A stretch of 64,000 nucleotides of DNA from Pascua guehoae (lineage: Eukaryota; Basidiomycota; Tremellomycetes; Trichosporonales; Trichosporonaceae). Location: the NCBI GenBank assembly GCA_001600415.1, contig BCJX01000002.1:3765865-3829864 (forward strand), given 5' to 3'. Every line of letters starts with the position of its first letter. Positions within the stretch are counted from its first letter, which is position 1. The position numbers and the translations under genes were made by a program. Positions 1 through 11,390 of this stretch are shown here, piece after piece. A model generated the notes under the pieces. It searched no databases and was not told the origin of the DNA. It was given only the letters and a program-made list of their open reading frames with translations.

Positions 1-640
1 CTTGCGCCCCCTGCGCTCTCTGACGCGGCGAGCGTCGTGAGCATTCCGGATATCGAGTAACCGCTCGCGCGTCCGTCTAGAAGTGCGCTCTGTACGACGG
101 CGTCTTCCAGGCCGCTCTGATGCCCTCGCATCCCACTGTCCTCATCTCCTTCATCTCGGCTCTCTCATCCTCCGCATCCTCCCCCTCATCTCCAAATACG
201 AAGCGCAACCTCCGAGTTTACCGCCTTCCCCACTTCCACAAGCCCCGCTGCCACACCCAACCCGCGCCAGCCGCCCCCCACTTACGACCACCTGCGGCAC
301 GGCCCGCAGCACGCCTCTCCATGCCCATATTTCTGTTCAGACCCCGCCCCAACCCTTCAAATTGGCACACCATCGCTCACCTCCCCATCCTTACAACCTA
401 CAGCTTTTCCCCCACCTAACAACGGCCTCCCTAACGCCGCGCGACGCACTCTCGGCTCGAAAACTCTCCCCACGCCCGTCTACGACCTGGCCCCAGCCCC
501 GCTGCCTCTGCCGGCACAACATACCCCCCTTATCGCACGATGTAACTTGTTTTTTATCACGTCTAGATTGCTGCCAAGCTCGTCGTCCAAGAGCGGCATG
601 GGCAGGAACTGTGAGATTGTAGAGCCTGGACATGTCACGA
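1..640 (+). other. Left-edge coding-like stretch, possibly the 3' end of a gene
   Basis: Bases 1-60 read open from the first base to a TAA and end in a plausible acidic C-terminus (SVVSIPDIE). A second open stretch without an ATG, roughly 121-540 in another frame, gives a Pro/Ser/Thr-rich peptide with PTYDHLRHGPQH and TPVYDLAPAP-like segments that look more protein-like than the ATG-started frames. I could not join the two with a credible intron. This may be the tail of a gene cut by the window edge, or chance openness in pyrimidine-rich DNA. No family is recognised. Confidence 0.22.
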
Positions 641-1061
641 CGTGAGACGACGGCACCGGGTGCAGGGCGCAAGGCCCCAAGCAGGTGTGCTACGCTGCCA
701 CATCCAGAATGTGCGGTCTGCTCGGAACCAAGGGTGCAGGTGGTGCCCACGGTGGCTTGACCTTTCGGCTAAATCGGTTAATCCCATCACGAACAATACC
801 ATTGTATGTTTGGGAACCACTCTCGTGCTCTTGGAATCTCTACATCACCAATAACTCGTTCACCACATGCTCCTCACATTGCCTGCCGGAGCAAGCTTTC
901 GCAACCAAGACATACACCCACCTACAGATCCTCGCGTACATAGCGGTCCTGTGGGCCTGGACGACGTCCATTCGCTTTTACATCTGGCTCAACATGCCGG
1001 CCCTTTTGAAACTGGGTCGGTCAGGCCTTTCACGACTGTTACCCGCAATTGGGCAACGTTC

Positions 1062-1115
1062 ATGAGCTATCGAAACGGCATGAGCTATCGAAACGGCATG
1101 AGCTATCGAAACGGT
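1062..1115 (+). repeat. 18-bp perfect tandem repeat, three units
   Basis: The 18-mer ATGAGCTATCGAAACGGC occurs three times back to back, at 1062-1079, 1080-1097 and 1098-1115. Only the last base of the third copy differs. The unit is a multiple of three, so the repeat is read without a frame change in any frame. Confidence 0.9.
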
Positions 1116-1855
1116 TCTGGAGGCGCAGAAAATGGCACCCGTTGGCAGGACGAGTCCGCGTACTGGCACGGCATTAAGCGTTGCATCGGGCTCGTGGGTA
1201 CATGTGGGGTCGCCGAGGTTCTGTCAACTAACGACAGGTTCACCGAGGGGACACGAGGTGGAAAGACAACGCGAACGAGGCCACAACAGTATGCGGGACC
1301 CGAGTCTGGGTGCTGTGCGTGGACTGGGCATACTCGAACTGCGCCGCCCTGAGGGTAAGACGCCGTCCGAGGTGTGGGACTGGGCTGGCATTCGCGGCGA
1401 GTGGACAGCCATTCGTACTGTCCCCGAGATACGGGTCGCCCGGTACGGAGCACGACAAGCCATGGCAGCCTCTTGAAGCTATTACCGTCGTCCCCGTGTC
1501 CGACGTACGTCCCATATGGGACCAGCGCGACCCAAAGCTTGAACAATGGGAAGTGCCAACCTTTGACACGACGTGGCGCGACAGCCCCTTGCCGCCAGTG
1601 TACTTTGGTGGACGTTCTGGAAGCAAGCTGATGCTGGGCGTGGCTCAGCTGACATCCGAGAACCCACCAGCTCCGCTGGGACCTAGGTCAACGACCTGCA
1701 GACGCCAGAGGAAAGGATCATCTTCCAAGGAGTTCAGTCGGCAGTCGCGGAGCGCGCGGAGCTCGTCGAGGTGTCAATGGGGTGCGTAAATTACCAACCT
1801 TCCGGCCCTTCTTGCTCACCAGTAGACATTCATGTTCTACATGATTTATTGTCAA

Positions 1856-1941
1856 GGCGATTTAGCTCAGTTGGTTAGAGCGCATGCTTAACAGTTGCTT
1901 CGCATGGTCGGGCTACGGACAGTTCGACCCTGTCAAACGTC
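1856..1941 (+). tRNA. tRNA-like sequence, possibly tRNA-Val(AAC) with a short intron, perhaps degenerate
   Basis: The D-arm is clear (GCTC / GAGC around AGTTGGTTA). A 5-bp anticodon stem CATGC/GCATG encloses a loop starting TTAACA, giving anticodon AAC with about 7-8 extra bases that would be an intron after position 37. The T-arm is GACAG-TTCGACC-CTGTC, with a canonical B-box. The acceptor GGCGATT/AAACGTC has one A:A mismatch and one G:U pair, and the stretch between anticodon stem and T stem is about six bases too long. It is therefore either an unusual tRNA or a tRNA pseudogene. Confidence 0.45.
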
Positions 1942-3269
1942 AAGACATTTCGTTTTTTATTCGTGCTCGTAATCACAGCACGCGATCACAAGAGGCCAGG
2001 GATCCGGCCGAATGGGCTTGGGTCACCCGGTTCCACACTCGTTTGCCCCTATGGTTTCTGAGGGATCAGGACCGCGCTTGGGCCGCAAACCAGCTGACGC
2101 TCTCGTGCGCCGTTCTGGGGACGCGAGGTGGCACACCAACTCGACTCTTGGGATCGCCACCACAGCACAAACAAATCTCGACGTCACAGATGATTAGTGC
2201 TCTCTTGGGGTCCACTGACAGGAGTCTTTGGCAAACGGGATTGATGAACTACCGGTAGAGTAGGTAGGGCCGATGTGGTGCCCGAGAGTCCAAGGCCTGA
2301 CACAACCGATCGCCATGACCCAACTCATACTGAAGACCTACTGCCTGCGAGCTTCACCCTCATGACCAGACTGCGCGATCCAATTCCGTTGGGATTGACT
2401 TTGGCACTGATTCCCACTCCTGAATACATAGACTTTAGCATTGACCAGACCCCGAGCGCGAGCACCCACAACGGTCGGCGGTGGGCCTCGATCGAGCTCG
2501 GCCAGTGATCGGGCTAGTGCGTGTCAGTTGGGCAAACTGCACAGGCCTCGTTGCGGTCTCTTTCTTATTTAACCCTCCACGTGCAGCCCCACTAGCTGAA
2601 GCTCAAGGCCGGGTAAGTGTCTTCTCGGTGGCTTTTCAGGCCACCCAATGTACGCTGGCAGTCATCACTCACTATGGGCCCCGCAAGTCCGGCCCGTCAG
2701 TCGGGGCTCTACCTAGTCCACCCCGCAGATGATTACGCGACACGGCCATGAAGGTGCAACGGTGCACTATCCATTCATAACGATCTTACATTCCAGTTGA
2801 CGCTCCACGGAACTGCTTGACGGGCCTATCCGCTGCACTCAAAGTCCCCTTCCTGATCTGTCAGTGGTCTTGTGTCCATGCACCTGGTGCTATTTACAGA
2901 GGCTGGCTCATCACATTGGCTCTGCTCCCACCTTTGTCACGCGACCTGACCCTGCTGAAGCCGTCATCCCTGCCGAGTGCCCGAGCTTACTGCGATCGTG
3001 GTAGCCAAGCTCGCGCAGCTCACCGCGTTGACTAACAGCGCTACTAACCTCGAATTTGATCCCCACGACGTTTCGGGCTCGTGCAAAGAAACCCATGACA
3101 AGAGTCGCTCGGGCCCACACTCGCCGCTCAGACCGACAAGATCAATGCTTCGCGGGGTTGACTTGACAGGTATGGGGGCAGGCTTCGCGGGCCCCAGAGA
3201 CACCCATGCAAGACTTAAGCCGCTCGACTTGTTTCTCTCATTCCTCCTCCGACCAACCCCCATTCGACA

Positions 3270-4505
3270 ATGGCCAAAGCGTGGATTCTTCTCGCCACAG
3301 GGTGGTCCTTCTTTGCCCCATCCGCGGCGTCATCGTCGCCATCCCCGACAGGCGTCGAGTTGCTTGCTACGCCCGGCAACGGCAATCCGCAAGCTGCTCC
3401 GACTGGCTCGAGGACTGAGCTCCCCGCGGACGGTCTCTTGGACACCAGAGCGGGGCTGCTGCCTGTGTGCCTTCTCAGTGAAGCCAGCTTTGAAGCGTCC
3501 CTAGAGTCCGAGAGCACCATCAGCGACGACCAAGGTTGGTCCTCGGCCACGCCAAGCAGCCTCTCTGCCGACCCCTCGCTCGGTGACCTCGGCGACCTCG
3601 AGATCGACCCCGCGACCGACAACGAGACCCACCTCGAGGCCGACCCCGTTCACCCGACTTCTGGGCTAAACGACTGGCGATGCAAGGCCAAGCCAGGCTA
3701 CGACCCCGTCATCCTCCTGCACGGGCTCGGGGTTTATGGCCCCTTCAATTGGCTCACAAAGGGCGCCTTGATCGCTTCGCAGGGCTACTGCGTGTTTACT
3801 CCCACGTACGGGTGGCACATTTTGCCCTGCTGGGTGTCGATGCGCCGCAGCTCCAAAGAAGTCGACATCATCGTGGACAAGGTCCGCGCGTCCACCGGTG
3901 CCGACAAGGTCAACCTCGTCGGCCACAGCTCGGGGACCACCGTCGGTGCCTACTATTTGAAATTCGACGGTGGCGACACCAAAGTCAATTCTTTTGTCTC
4001 GTTCGGCCCCAATTTGAGGGGAACAACAGTGTGGGGGCTCTACCGGATCGTCCGAGCCTTGCCAGGATCCGTCGGCGCCTTGTTGAACGTGATCTGCCCG
4101 TCGTGCGACGAGATTTTGCCCGGTGCGCCGTTCCTCGACGACCTGGCCAACGGCGGGTTCAGTGTCCCCGGCCCCGCGTACACTACCATCGTGTCGCTCC
4201 GAGAAAATGTCGTCCTGCCGTATACCAGCGGCATCATTGACGATGTGTTGGACGACCAGGAGCGGGACGTCGTCAATATTATTCTCCAGGACGTCTGCCC
4301 CGATGACACTGTGCGCCACGTCTTCATGGCCCTCGATCCCAACGTGACAAACCTCATCCTCTGGGCCTTGGCGGGCAGGAAAGGACCTCTCCCACAGTGC
4401 GTTCCCTTCCGGACGCTCGGCGGGAGCTTTGCCACCACGGGTGCGCATGGGATTTTACGCAGGATTATCTTCTTTGCGACTGGCGACGGTGTCACAGAGT
4501 TGTAG
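3270..4505 (+). CDS. Secreted alpha/beta-hydrolase, lipase class 2 (LipA/EstA-like)
   Basis: A 411-residue intronless reading frame. An N-terminal signal sequence of about 22 residues is followed by a Ser/Pro/Asp-rich region to about residue 130 and then the hydrolase fold. The oxyanion-hole segment PVILLHGLG is at residues 147-155 and the nucleophile elbow GHSSG is at 218-222 (Ser220). A VRHVFMALDP segment near residue 348 supplies the probable catalytic His350. In related lipases the acid lies in a YDEVVTPYTS-like motif. Here the equivalent reads RENVVLPYTS, suggesting Glu312 in place of Asp. Family assignment (Lipase_2-type triacylglycerol lipase/esterase, exported) is firm from these motifs; substrate is unknown. 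The 130-residue low-complexity N-terminal region is longer than the family norm and may be a cell-wall or pro-region. Confidence 0.85.
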   Translation: MAKAWILLATGWSFFAPSAASSSPSPTGVELLATPGNGNPQAAPTGSRTELPADGLLDTRAGLLPVCLLSEASFEASLESESTISDDQGWSSATPSSLSADPSLGDLGDLEIDPATDNETHLEADPVHPTSGLNDWRCKAKPGYDPVILLHGLGVYGPFNWLTKGALIASQGYCVFTPTYGWHILPCWVSMRRSSKEVDIIVDKVRASTGADKVNLVGHSSGTTVGAYYLKFDGGDTKVNSFVSFGPNLRGTTVWGLYRIVRALPGSVGALLNVICPSCDEILPGAPFLDDLANGGFSVPGPAYTTIVSLRENVVLPYTSGIIDDVLDDQERDVVNIILQDVCPDDTVRHVFMALDPNVTNLILWALAGRKGPLPQCVPFRTLGGSFATTGAHGILRRIIFFATGDGVTEL

Positions 4506-6076
4506 GTGGTGTAAGTAGCGTAGCGTTGGTATGTGGTGTCGGCGGTTGGAGGTGAGGTGCGGTTCCACTCTAAACGATCCACTTTCTCAGGGCTGCACCG
4601 GCGGGGCCAAACAGGACGTGGGCTCATAAATGCACTCCAGAAATGCCGACCGCTTCGAGGGGTTGGTCGGTTGTGCACTGGTTCTTTGCGCCTCCACCAT
4701 CGCGGTCACAGTCGTGAGTGTCACCCCTGCGACCTTATCTCTGCACCCATTTCATCGTCATCTATGCCTTCCCCATTGCACGAGCACGGTTCGCGGTGAC
4801 GAGATAAAGCAGTGACAAAGACGCCATGCCGCCTGTAGTCATGATTGAGCGCCTCAACTTTATCAGCCGGCGATTGAGTTGGTATAAAAGCTCATTGTTG
4901 TTGCCGAAAATGGAGAGCAGAGATACGGAGTGTTTCCCTGAAGAGAGGGCACGCTCTGCGCGGGTGGCAGTGCAACAACTTGGTTGGGGCGTGCTGGACT
5001 TTGGTAAGGCAGGCTGCTGGCGTCCTGGACGTCCGCCTTGGTGTCATTCTCTTGCCTCCCTGGCAGCCGTTGTCATTCGCCTGTGTGGCAACTCAACGAC
5101 GCTCAACTCAACGACGCGCGCCAGCGCTCAACACGTCTGCTCGACGCGTGCTCGCGGCGCGAACTGACCGGGGGACCGCTGGACGCGACGCCATGGACGC
5201 CGAAGCCTACCGTCTGACCCAACGCGCTGGCCTTCCCAGTAATAGAGTCTGAAGGTTACTGATACTCACTTTCTAGTCGGTTCCCCAGAGTGTGAAGACC
5301 AAGGTCAGCAAACACACTTAGTACATGCCCTGAAGACTGTGGACGAAGCAGACAACGGGCGAGGCGGCCCATGCAAGACTGGCCACTGATCTATCGCCCT
5401 TGCAGCCGAACGGCGTATGGGCGTCCCGCAGTTAGGGGTTCACACCCTCACGCTCCCCCGGCTGGCACGTCAACAGCGCTCATGAGGGGAACCCACATGA
5501 CCCATTACTGCAGCCTCCCAGGCGCCGCCTACAAAGGCCTGGTGCCGAGATCCATTCATGTGGACAGGCATCGCCTTGGCACGCTCGTCATATCCTCTTG
5601 TGCTGGCCACATTGCCGTCTCTCACCTACTGGTGTGACGTCCCCTTCAGCCCATCAACTTGGTCCCTCTCACTTTAGAGTATTGCACAAACGACCTGTTT
5701 GGGTGAGGGGCAACTTGAAACCCTTCTAGCGGTTAACGTTGTAGAAGCTAGAGAATAGAGTAACATGAAGAAGGGAGATACTGATTTGTACGCTTACGCG
5801 GGTGCGCCCCGCGTCGCCTCACGAGCAACAAGACAGTCACTTATTACAACAGTTAATCCCTCAGGTCCTCTTGCAGGGGCTCGAGCCTCGCGCGCACGCT
5901 CACAGGTTGTCGCACGTACGCTCAAGCCATCGCGCGCCCCATATGTACTCGCGCGCGCGCCCCATATGTACTCGCGCGCGCGCCCTCGTTCTATGTGTCG
6001 ATCATTACATCATCGTCATCTCTCTCGGCATCCCTCTCTGCCCTCGTCACACCCAACGTGTCTGACGCTCTCCTTC
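4506..6076. other. Intergenic region, no gene recognised
   Basis: Short frames here have no protein-like composition. A TATAAA-like element near 4,882 precedes no convincing gene. At 5,938-5,983 there are two near-identical copies of CCCATATGTACTCGCGCGCG. Pyrimidine-rich DNA at 5,990-6,075 is the presumed promoter and 5' UTR of the pseudogene starting at 6,077. Confidence 0.5.
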
Positions 6077-9000
6077 ATGACGCATCCCGCGCCATTCTTC
6101 CACGCTTTTCGTCTGTATCTCGAGAGCGACACGAAGCAGGGCACTGGATTCAATGACTTTCGCAAGGCGTACACTTCGTGGACAGGAGACACCGGGGCGT
6201 CCTGCCAAGTGGCCGTCAGTCTCTACGACTTCCTCGTCCGGCTCGCGGGGGGCGGGGCGGCACTCCCCCCGGGGAGGAAGATTGGTCCTCTCAAGAGGAC
6301 CGTCAAGGAGCACGTTGATCAGCACGGCGACACCATTCTCACGACATTGCAAAGTAGGTACCACTTCTCTCTAGTCGCTGACACTAGACGAATGCGAGGC
6401 CTGGGACGATGAGCAGGATCCCGAGCCGAGCCGAGCGAGCACGGCGACTTTGACGGCCAACACGAGTTTGGTGGGTACTTGTGGCTCGCGCCCGTGCTCA
6501 CAACAGCTCCGCTGGACGTGCACAGCAACATGGGGGTTGCCCAGGTCGCGGCCTTCGAGGGGCCAAGCAAGGTGGCATCGTAAGCAGAGCAAAGGGCACC
6601 TGAAGAGATCAACAAGGTCGAAGAAGACATCAAGGAGCAAAAAGATCTCAGGATCTTATCCAAAACGACGTGAAGTCCATCGAGGGTGTCCTTGCCCGCT
6701 CGGAGACGGGCAAGCAGACCCTTCAAACCCAAAAGTAGGACCTCCCCGCAAAGGTCCGCGAGCTCAAACTCGCCAAGCAAGGCGAGCAAACCCAGCTCGA
6801 GTCGACCGCCGCCCAACTGGCCAAGACTATCTCCGCGCGCGAGGCAGCGGCCAAGGCGGCAGAGGCAGCCGCCAAGGCTGCAGAAGACGACAAGGCTCGT
6901 CGCATGAGCCTCGTCGACGCCGAGGTCGCCGCGCACCGCGACGCCGGCTTGGACAACGTCAACAACAAGGTTGCGGAGCACAAGAAGGCCGAGTTTGCCA
7001 AGGTCGACAAGGAGGCCGCAGCACGTAAGGTGCCAAGTTGGCCGAGGTCGACATCGAGGTCGTTGAGCGCGTCGCGATTGACCAAAAGGCGCTCGTCAAA
7101 GACCTACTCAAAGACCAGGCTCGCGCCAAGTCGCAGCTGGCCGCACACGAGCAGCGCGAGGCGGACTTGCGCACCGCCAACGACGACCTCAAGCGCTTGA
7201 AGGAGGAGAATGACGAGATGGAGCGTGAGCGGGACCGTGCCCGCAACGAGCGCAACAGCCTCCGTGGCGACCTCACCACGCTCCAGGATGAGCGCGACGC
7301 TCTTCAGGGCGACCTCGACCGCGTCAAGGCCCAGTGTGACGCGCTCAAGACGCAGCTCGATATCTCTGCCGTCCTGTCTGCGTGGTACGACTCGCACGAG
7401 ACCAACCTCGTCGCCCAGCACGCCGGCGTCGTCGCAGAGCACCCCGGCCTCGTCTCTGAGCACGCCGGCGTCGTCGCCCAGCACGCCCGCCTCGAGGACC
7501 GCCACGTCGACCTGCGGGAAGACTACGCGAGGCTCCGCCGCAACCAGCACAAGCTCGTCGCCTCTCAGCTCGAGGACATCCGCCACAACCTCGAGCACCT
7601 CCAACTCGAGTGCGGGGGCGTCAAGGCCGAGTGAGACCGCCTCCACGGCAAGCTTGGGGACGCCAGAGCTGAGCGGGACCGGGTCAAGGGCAAGCTGGGG
7701 GAGGCCGAGGCAGAGTGCGAGAGGCTCAAGGGCGAGCTTGGCGAAATCAGCCAAGACCTCGCCACGTCGCAGCAAGTAGTCTTGGACAAGGCTCGCGACA
7801 TTGGCGACCTCGAGGAACAGCTCGAGCTCGTCAACGGCCTCATTGACCAGATGAGCGAGGACACGGTGCGACGCATGGGCGTCCTCTACAACCACATTGA
7901 GGCGCTAGCCAAGACCCGCACCTCGCTCCGCAGCCTGGTCGACGCCCAGACTCGACAACTCGCGGCACAAGCGCAGCAGTCCCACGATGCCGACCGATTG
8001 CACGCCTTGGACCTCCAAACCATTCGCGAGCAGTCGGCACTCGCCCTGGACGACGCGCTCTCCCACGCGCACGCCCAGGTGTCTGCCGCCGAGGCCGACG
8101 CGCAGGCAACAGAGGCGCGACTGTCGGCCCTCTTTGCCACGGCAGGCCAACTTGGGGACGACCTGAACGTTGTCAAGGCCGAGGCCGTCGACCTCGACAG
8201 GGAGAACGACATGCTCGGCGAGGCGCTGCTCGAGGCCCGCAACCAGCGGGACGAGCAAGCCCGCGACCTCCGCCGCGCACGTCGACGGGCGCACAAGCTC
8301 ATCCATGTCGACGTCCGGCCCAGAAAGGCCCTCATTCGGTTGCGGGACGCCGAGATCAGGCGCCTGCGGAACAGCAACAGGGCCCTCGAGGGCCGCGTCG
8401 TGGCTCTCGAGGACGACGTCGACGCAGCCCGGAACGACGTGAGACGCCTCTCGTCGGACGCTGCCAACGCAGGCAAGACCATCGAGAGGCTTGAACCCGA
8501 GCTTCGCACGGCCAAGGCCCAGGCCCAAACGACCGTCAATGCCCTCACCGCCGCCACCGCCCTGGCCGAAGCCTGCCAGGCCCAGATCGGCACGCTCGAG
8601 GCCAAAGTCGAGAGCATGAGTGCCCAGGCCTATGTGTACTGGGCATGGGTCAAGGGCTGGCCTCAGCTGCACGTCCTCGGGCAGTCGCTCGTGTATCGTG
8701 CCATCTCGGGCGCGCCGCGTGTCCGGCAGGCCAAGGGGTGGCCCGCCAGCACAATGACGCGGGTCGTTTTGGCGATTCTCGACGCAAGTATCCATGGTCC
8801 TTGCTGCTGCTGACAACTCAGGAGGTCCTTGCCTCGTGTACAAACATCAAAGACGCCATTGAACGAGGCGCCGCCATCCGTGGCGTATCCATGCCAATCA
8901 ACCCAAGCAGCGAAGCCGTCCGAGGCTTTGCAAAGGCTCTCGGCAAGCAGCTTGCCGGCGATCTCACGGTGCCGACTGTCCATGACAAGTTTGGCGACCT

Positions 9001-9311
9001 TGTCGCGTATGCCAACAAGTTTTTTGTGGCGTGCACGCTGGACCGGAAGCAATGGGTGGGGGCCAAAAAGGACAAGTTCATGGAGATTGTCCGAGAAATA
9101 TGCTTGCGGCAGATGGCAACTTTGGGCGTAATTGACGTAAGTTTGTTGTGGTCGTAGCGGCCAATGCTCATTCCAGGCGGTATGGGGATCCGTCCTCTCC
9201 GCTCTCGACGCGCGCGGCTCGCGCCACCACGCCCAAACCAGAGGCCAGAGGCACGCTTTCATGGATGAGCTACAAAACATATTATCAAACAGGAGTACAA
9301 AATCGCTCTAA
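6077..9311 (+). pseudogene. Cassette gene A, copy 1: coiled-coil protein, disrupted
   Basis: This is a paralogue of the intact gene A at 34,968-38,864. Exon 1 (6077-6353) encodes the same roughly 92-residue N-terminal domain (FRKAY.W and KEHVDQHGDTI match FRKAYCDW and KDHVEQHGKAI of copy 2). Exon 2 is 6388-6470. A long Glu/Lys/Ala/Arg coiled coil follows, but it is broken: a frame change near 6,640, an in-frame TAG at 6736-6738, a frame change near 7,026 and an in-frame TGA at 7632-7634. The conserved C-terminal domain is intact from about 8,600 to 9,311, with introns at 8784-8821 (GC-AG) and 9137-9176. The mapped position of the first of these matches the copy 2 intron. The frame from 7,635 onward is open for 383 codons, so a shorter protein starting at 7,782 could still be made. 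Sequencing error is an alternative for any single lesion, but four together suggest true decay. Confidence 0.7.
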
Positions 9312-9574
9312 CGCCTTGGTTTTCCTTGGGTGGATGTGTGGCTTATCCGCAGACAGCGCACACGGGGTGCCAGTGAGGAGGCACCCAACGGTGTCCCACA
9401 CGCCCACGGCCATGTCGCTCAGGCCCACGTCGCGACCCTAGGTGTTGCTGGGTCTGCGCCCGAACATCCAATGGTGTTGCAGTCATCGGCATTGGGCGAC
9501 TGTGTCGCTCCGGGACGGTCACTAACGAGGCTTTTTTTTTTTTTTTTTTTTTTTTTTTTGTTTTTTTTGATCAG
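9312..9574. repeat. Intergene with a 37-nt T tract before gene B copy 1
   Basis: A run of 28 T, one G and 8 T occupies 9532-9568 and ends at GATCAG, a splice-acceptor-like sequence six bases later. It could be an expanded polypyrimidine tract of the first intron of gene B copy 1. No counterpart of the first exon of intact gene B was found in 9,312-9,531. Confidence 0.6.
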
Positions 9575-10771
9575 GCCGCCCAGCACGCCCAGCACGCCCA
9601 GCACGCCCAGCAGGCGGCACGCTGCGCAGACCGGGAGACGGGCATCGTCCCTCTTGTCGCCACCGACGCGCAAGAAGGGTCCCGTCGCCATGCGGGCCAA
9701 GCAGCTCGGATCGCTGGCCAAGTCTTCGTCGAGGCCGACAAGTACACCGGCGTCAAGGACCGCGCCGTCGCCGAGGAAGCCCAAGCGGCCGCTTCCGAGG
9801 CCGAACGGAACTCTGCTGCACCGCCCCGCGCCCCCCTCGCCAAACGCCAACATGTCGACGCCCCGGCACGGCGTGCCATGGCCACCCGCAGCCGCTCGCG
9901 GCGCGAGGCCGATGCCGAGGCCGACGCCGACGCGTTTGACCCGTTCGACCCGCCCAAATTTGCGCGCGACATGGGCATTGGGCGCCCCCGACTGATTGCA
10001 CAAGTCCACCGACAGGCCCGTCTGAACATCGACTACCATTCGTTCTGGCGTAATGTATGCCTCCTGACTTTCGCCGAGCGCTGCCCGCCCGAGAACGACA
10101 GCAGCTGGGCTGTCACGGTCCTCGACATGGGCATCTTCAACCTCGCCGCCCTCATCTTAATGCGCGGGCCTGAGCACGACATCATCGAGGAAATCATCAC
10201 CACGGGCCGCATGACTGAGGCGCAGCTCGAGGCGCTCGAGTCGATCCCCGGCGCCATCTGGGGCGGCCCAGACGATGAAGAGTGGCAAGACCAGAGCGGC
10301 ATCTACGGCCACTTTCTCTTCGAACTCGACCCCAAAACTGGGGATTTGGTGCTCAAGTGGTGCTACGCAGGGCTTGCCAAATACCTCGCCTTCCGGCCCA
10401 GCGAGCACTTGGGCTCGGGAAGCGGGGGTGTGACGTGGTTCTTCGATCGGATGGTATGTTGTCTGGTTTGCCATAATGCTGACTTGCAGGGCCTCAAGTT
10501 TACGCCACCCCCCGAGTGGTCGAAGCCGACCACCCGCAACGCCAACGGTAACGTCGAAGATGAAGAAGGCGAGTATGACGAGACGTATCGTCCCTCTGGC
10601 GAGCGCACCCGGACGTGGAACGACCTCCCCATCCCCCCCAACTTTAAGCCGCTTTTTTTCCGCATCCTCGGCCTCGACCGCCAGCTGCTCATGCTTCTCC
10701 TCGCGGAACGCATGCCTGGATACGCCCAGGATATCAACCACGTCCTGACGGGCGTGCTCCGGTGGGCCTAG
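9575..10771 (+). pseudogene. Cassette gene B, copy 1: truncated
   Basis: The frame is open from 9575 to 10453. A 36-nt intron-like gap (10454-10489, GT...CTGAC...CAG) follows, then 10490-10771. A usable ATG lies at 9878. The first part is Ala/Glu/Arg-rich. From about 9,990 it aligns with gene B copy 2: GPEHDIIEE, then IPGAIWGGPDD, then GIYGHFLFEL...CYAGLAKYLAFRPSEH matching the possible GIY-YIG-like core, then FTPPPEW after the intron. At 10769 the conserved LLRWAELD of copy 2 reads LRWA-stop (GAA replaced by TAG), removing about 50 C-terminal residues. The equivalent of exon 1 of copy 2 is missing or unrecognisable. It may still make a shortened protein. Confidence 0.6.
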
Positions 10772-10837
10772 CTGGACCAGATGATGTTGCAGCTGGCCAC
10801 CTGTCAGGCGGTCACTTCGTGGCTCGTCAGCCTCGAG

Positions 10838-11390
10838 CAAAAAGGACAAGTTCATGGAGATTGTAGCGATGCAGTATGCTATATCCCTGTTTGAGCATGA
10901 CGAAACATCGACATTTGGCGCTCGGTTGGGAACGATCGAGGACAGTCCCTCAATCTCGATGAATGTTTCCGCCACAATCTGATGCTCGGCACGGGTGGAA
11001 TGCCCGACATTCTCACCATCACCATACGTGTCTCCACTTGGGGCCGGTTTACTCACCCCACAGGGCTTGTCTTGTCAGACATCAAATCACTTACGAGTCT
11101 CTTGGCAAGGCGCCAAGGTTACGTCCTTCGACCAGCTCAACGTTCCCGCCAAGACTCAAATTGTCATTATCAACTCGGAGAATTTTGCTTGCGGCAGCGC
11201 GCAACATCGGACGACCCCCTGCAAGCTTTGCGAAATAGCTCGGCGACCACATCGCCGGTTACCTCTCCGTGCCCACCGTGCACGGGCCAACTTATCATAT
11301 CCGCCAACAAGCTGTTCTCGGGCTCTAGTCTGAATCAGAGGCTCTGGGGCGAGTCAAAGCACAAAGAAAAATTAGAGTGTGGCATCTAGT
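10838..11390 (+). pseudogene. Scrambled fragments of the gene A C-terminal region
   Basis: The 26 bases from 10838 repeat almost exactly those from 9066 in gene A copy 1 (encoding KKDKFMEIV). Near 11,200-11,290 another frame reads AK-stop-LGDHIAGYLSVPTVHG, which matches AKALGKQLAGDLTVPTVHD of copy 1. In gene A the second segment precedes the first, so the order here is rearranged. No open frame joins them. Confidence 0.6.

Larger units (their letters stand above)
641..3269. other. Intergenic region with coding-like patches, no confident gene
   Basis: This 2.6 kb holds no gene I can defend. Between about 1,350 and 1,790 several frames look coding: a segment containing VWDWAGIRGEWTAIRT, a segment with PLEAITVVPVSDVRPIWDQR, and a segment after 1,687 with NDLQTPEERIIFQGVQ. 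They lie in different frames and are broken by stops, so this may be a decayed gene of unknown family. An 18-bp triplication and a tRNA-like sequence in the interval are listed separately. From 2,280 to 3,269 I see nothing beyond the presumed lipase promoter. Confidence 0.3.

Noticed and set aside
6077..9311. Gene A copy 1 as an intact multi-exon gene
   Set aside because: I tried to bypass the TAG at 6736, the frame change near 7,026 and the TGA at 7632 with introns, but no credible donor/acceptor pairs were found there.
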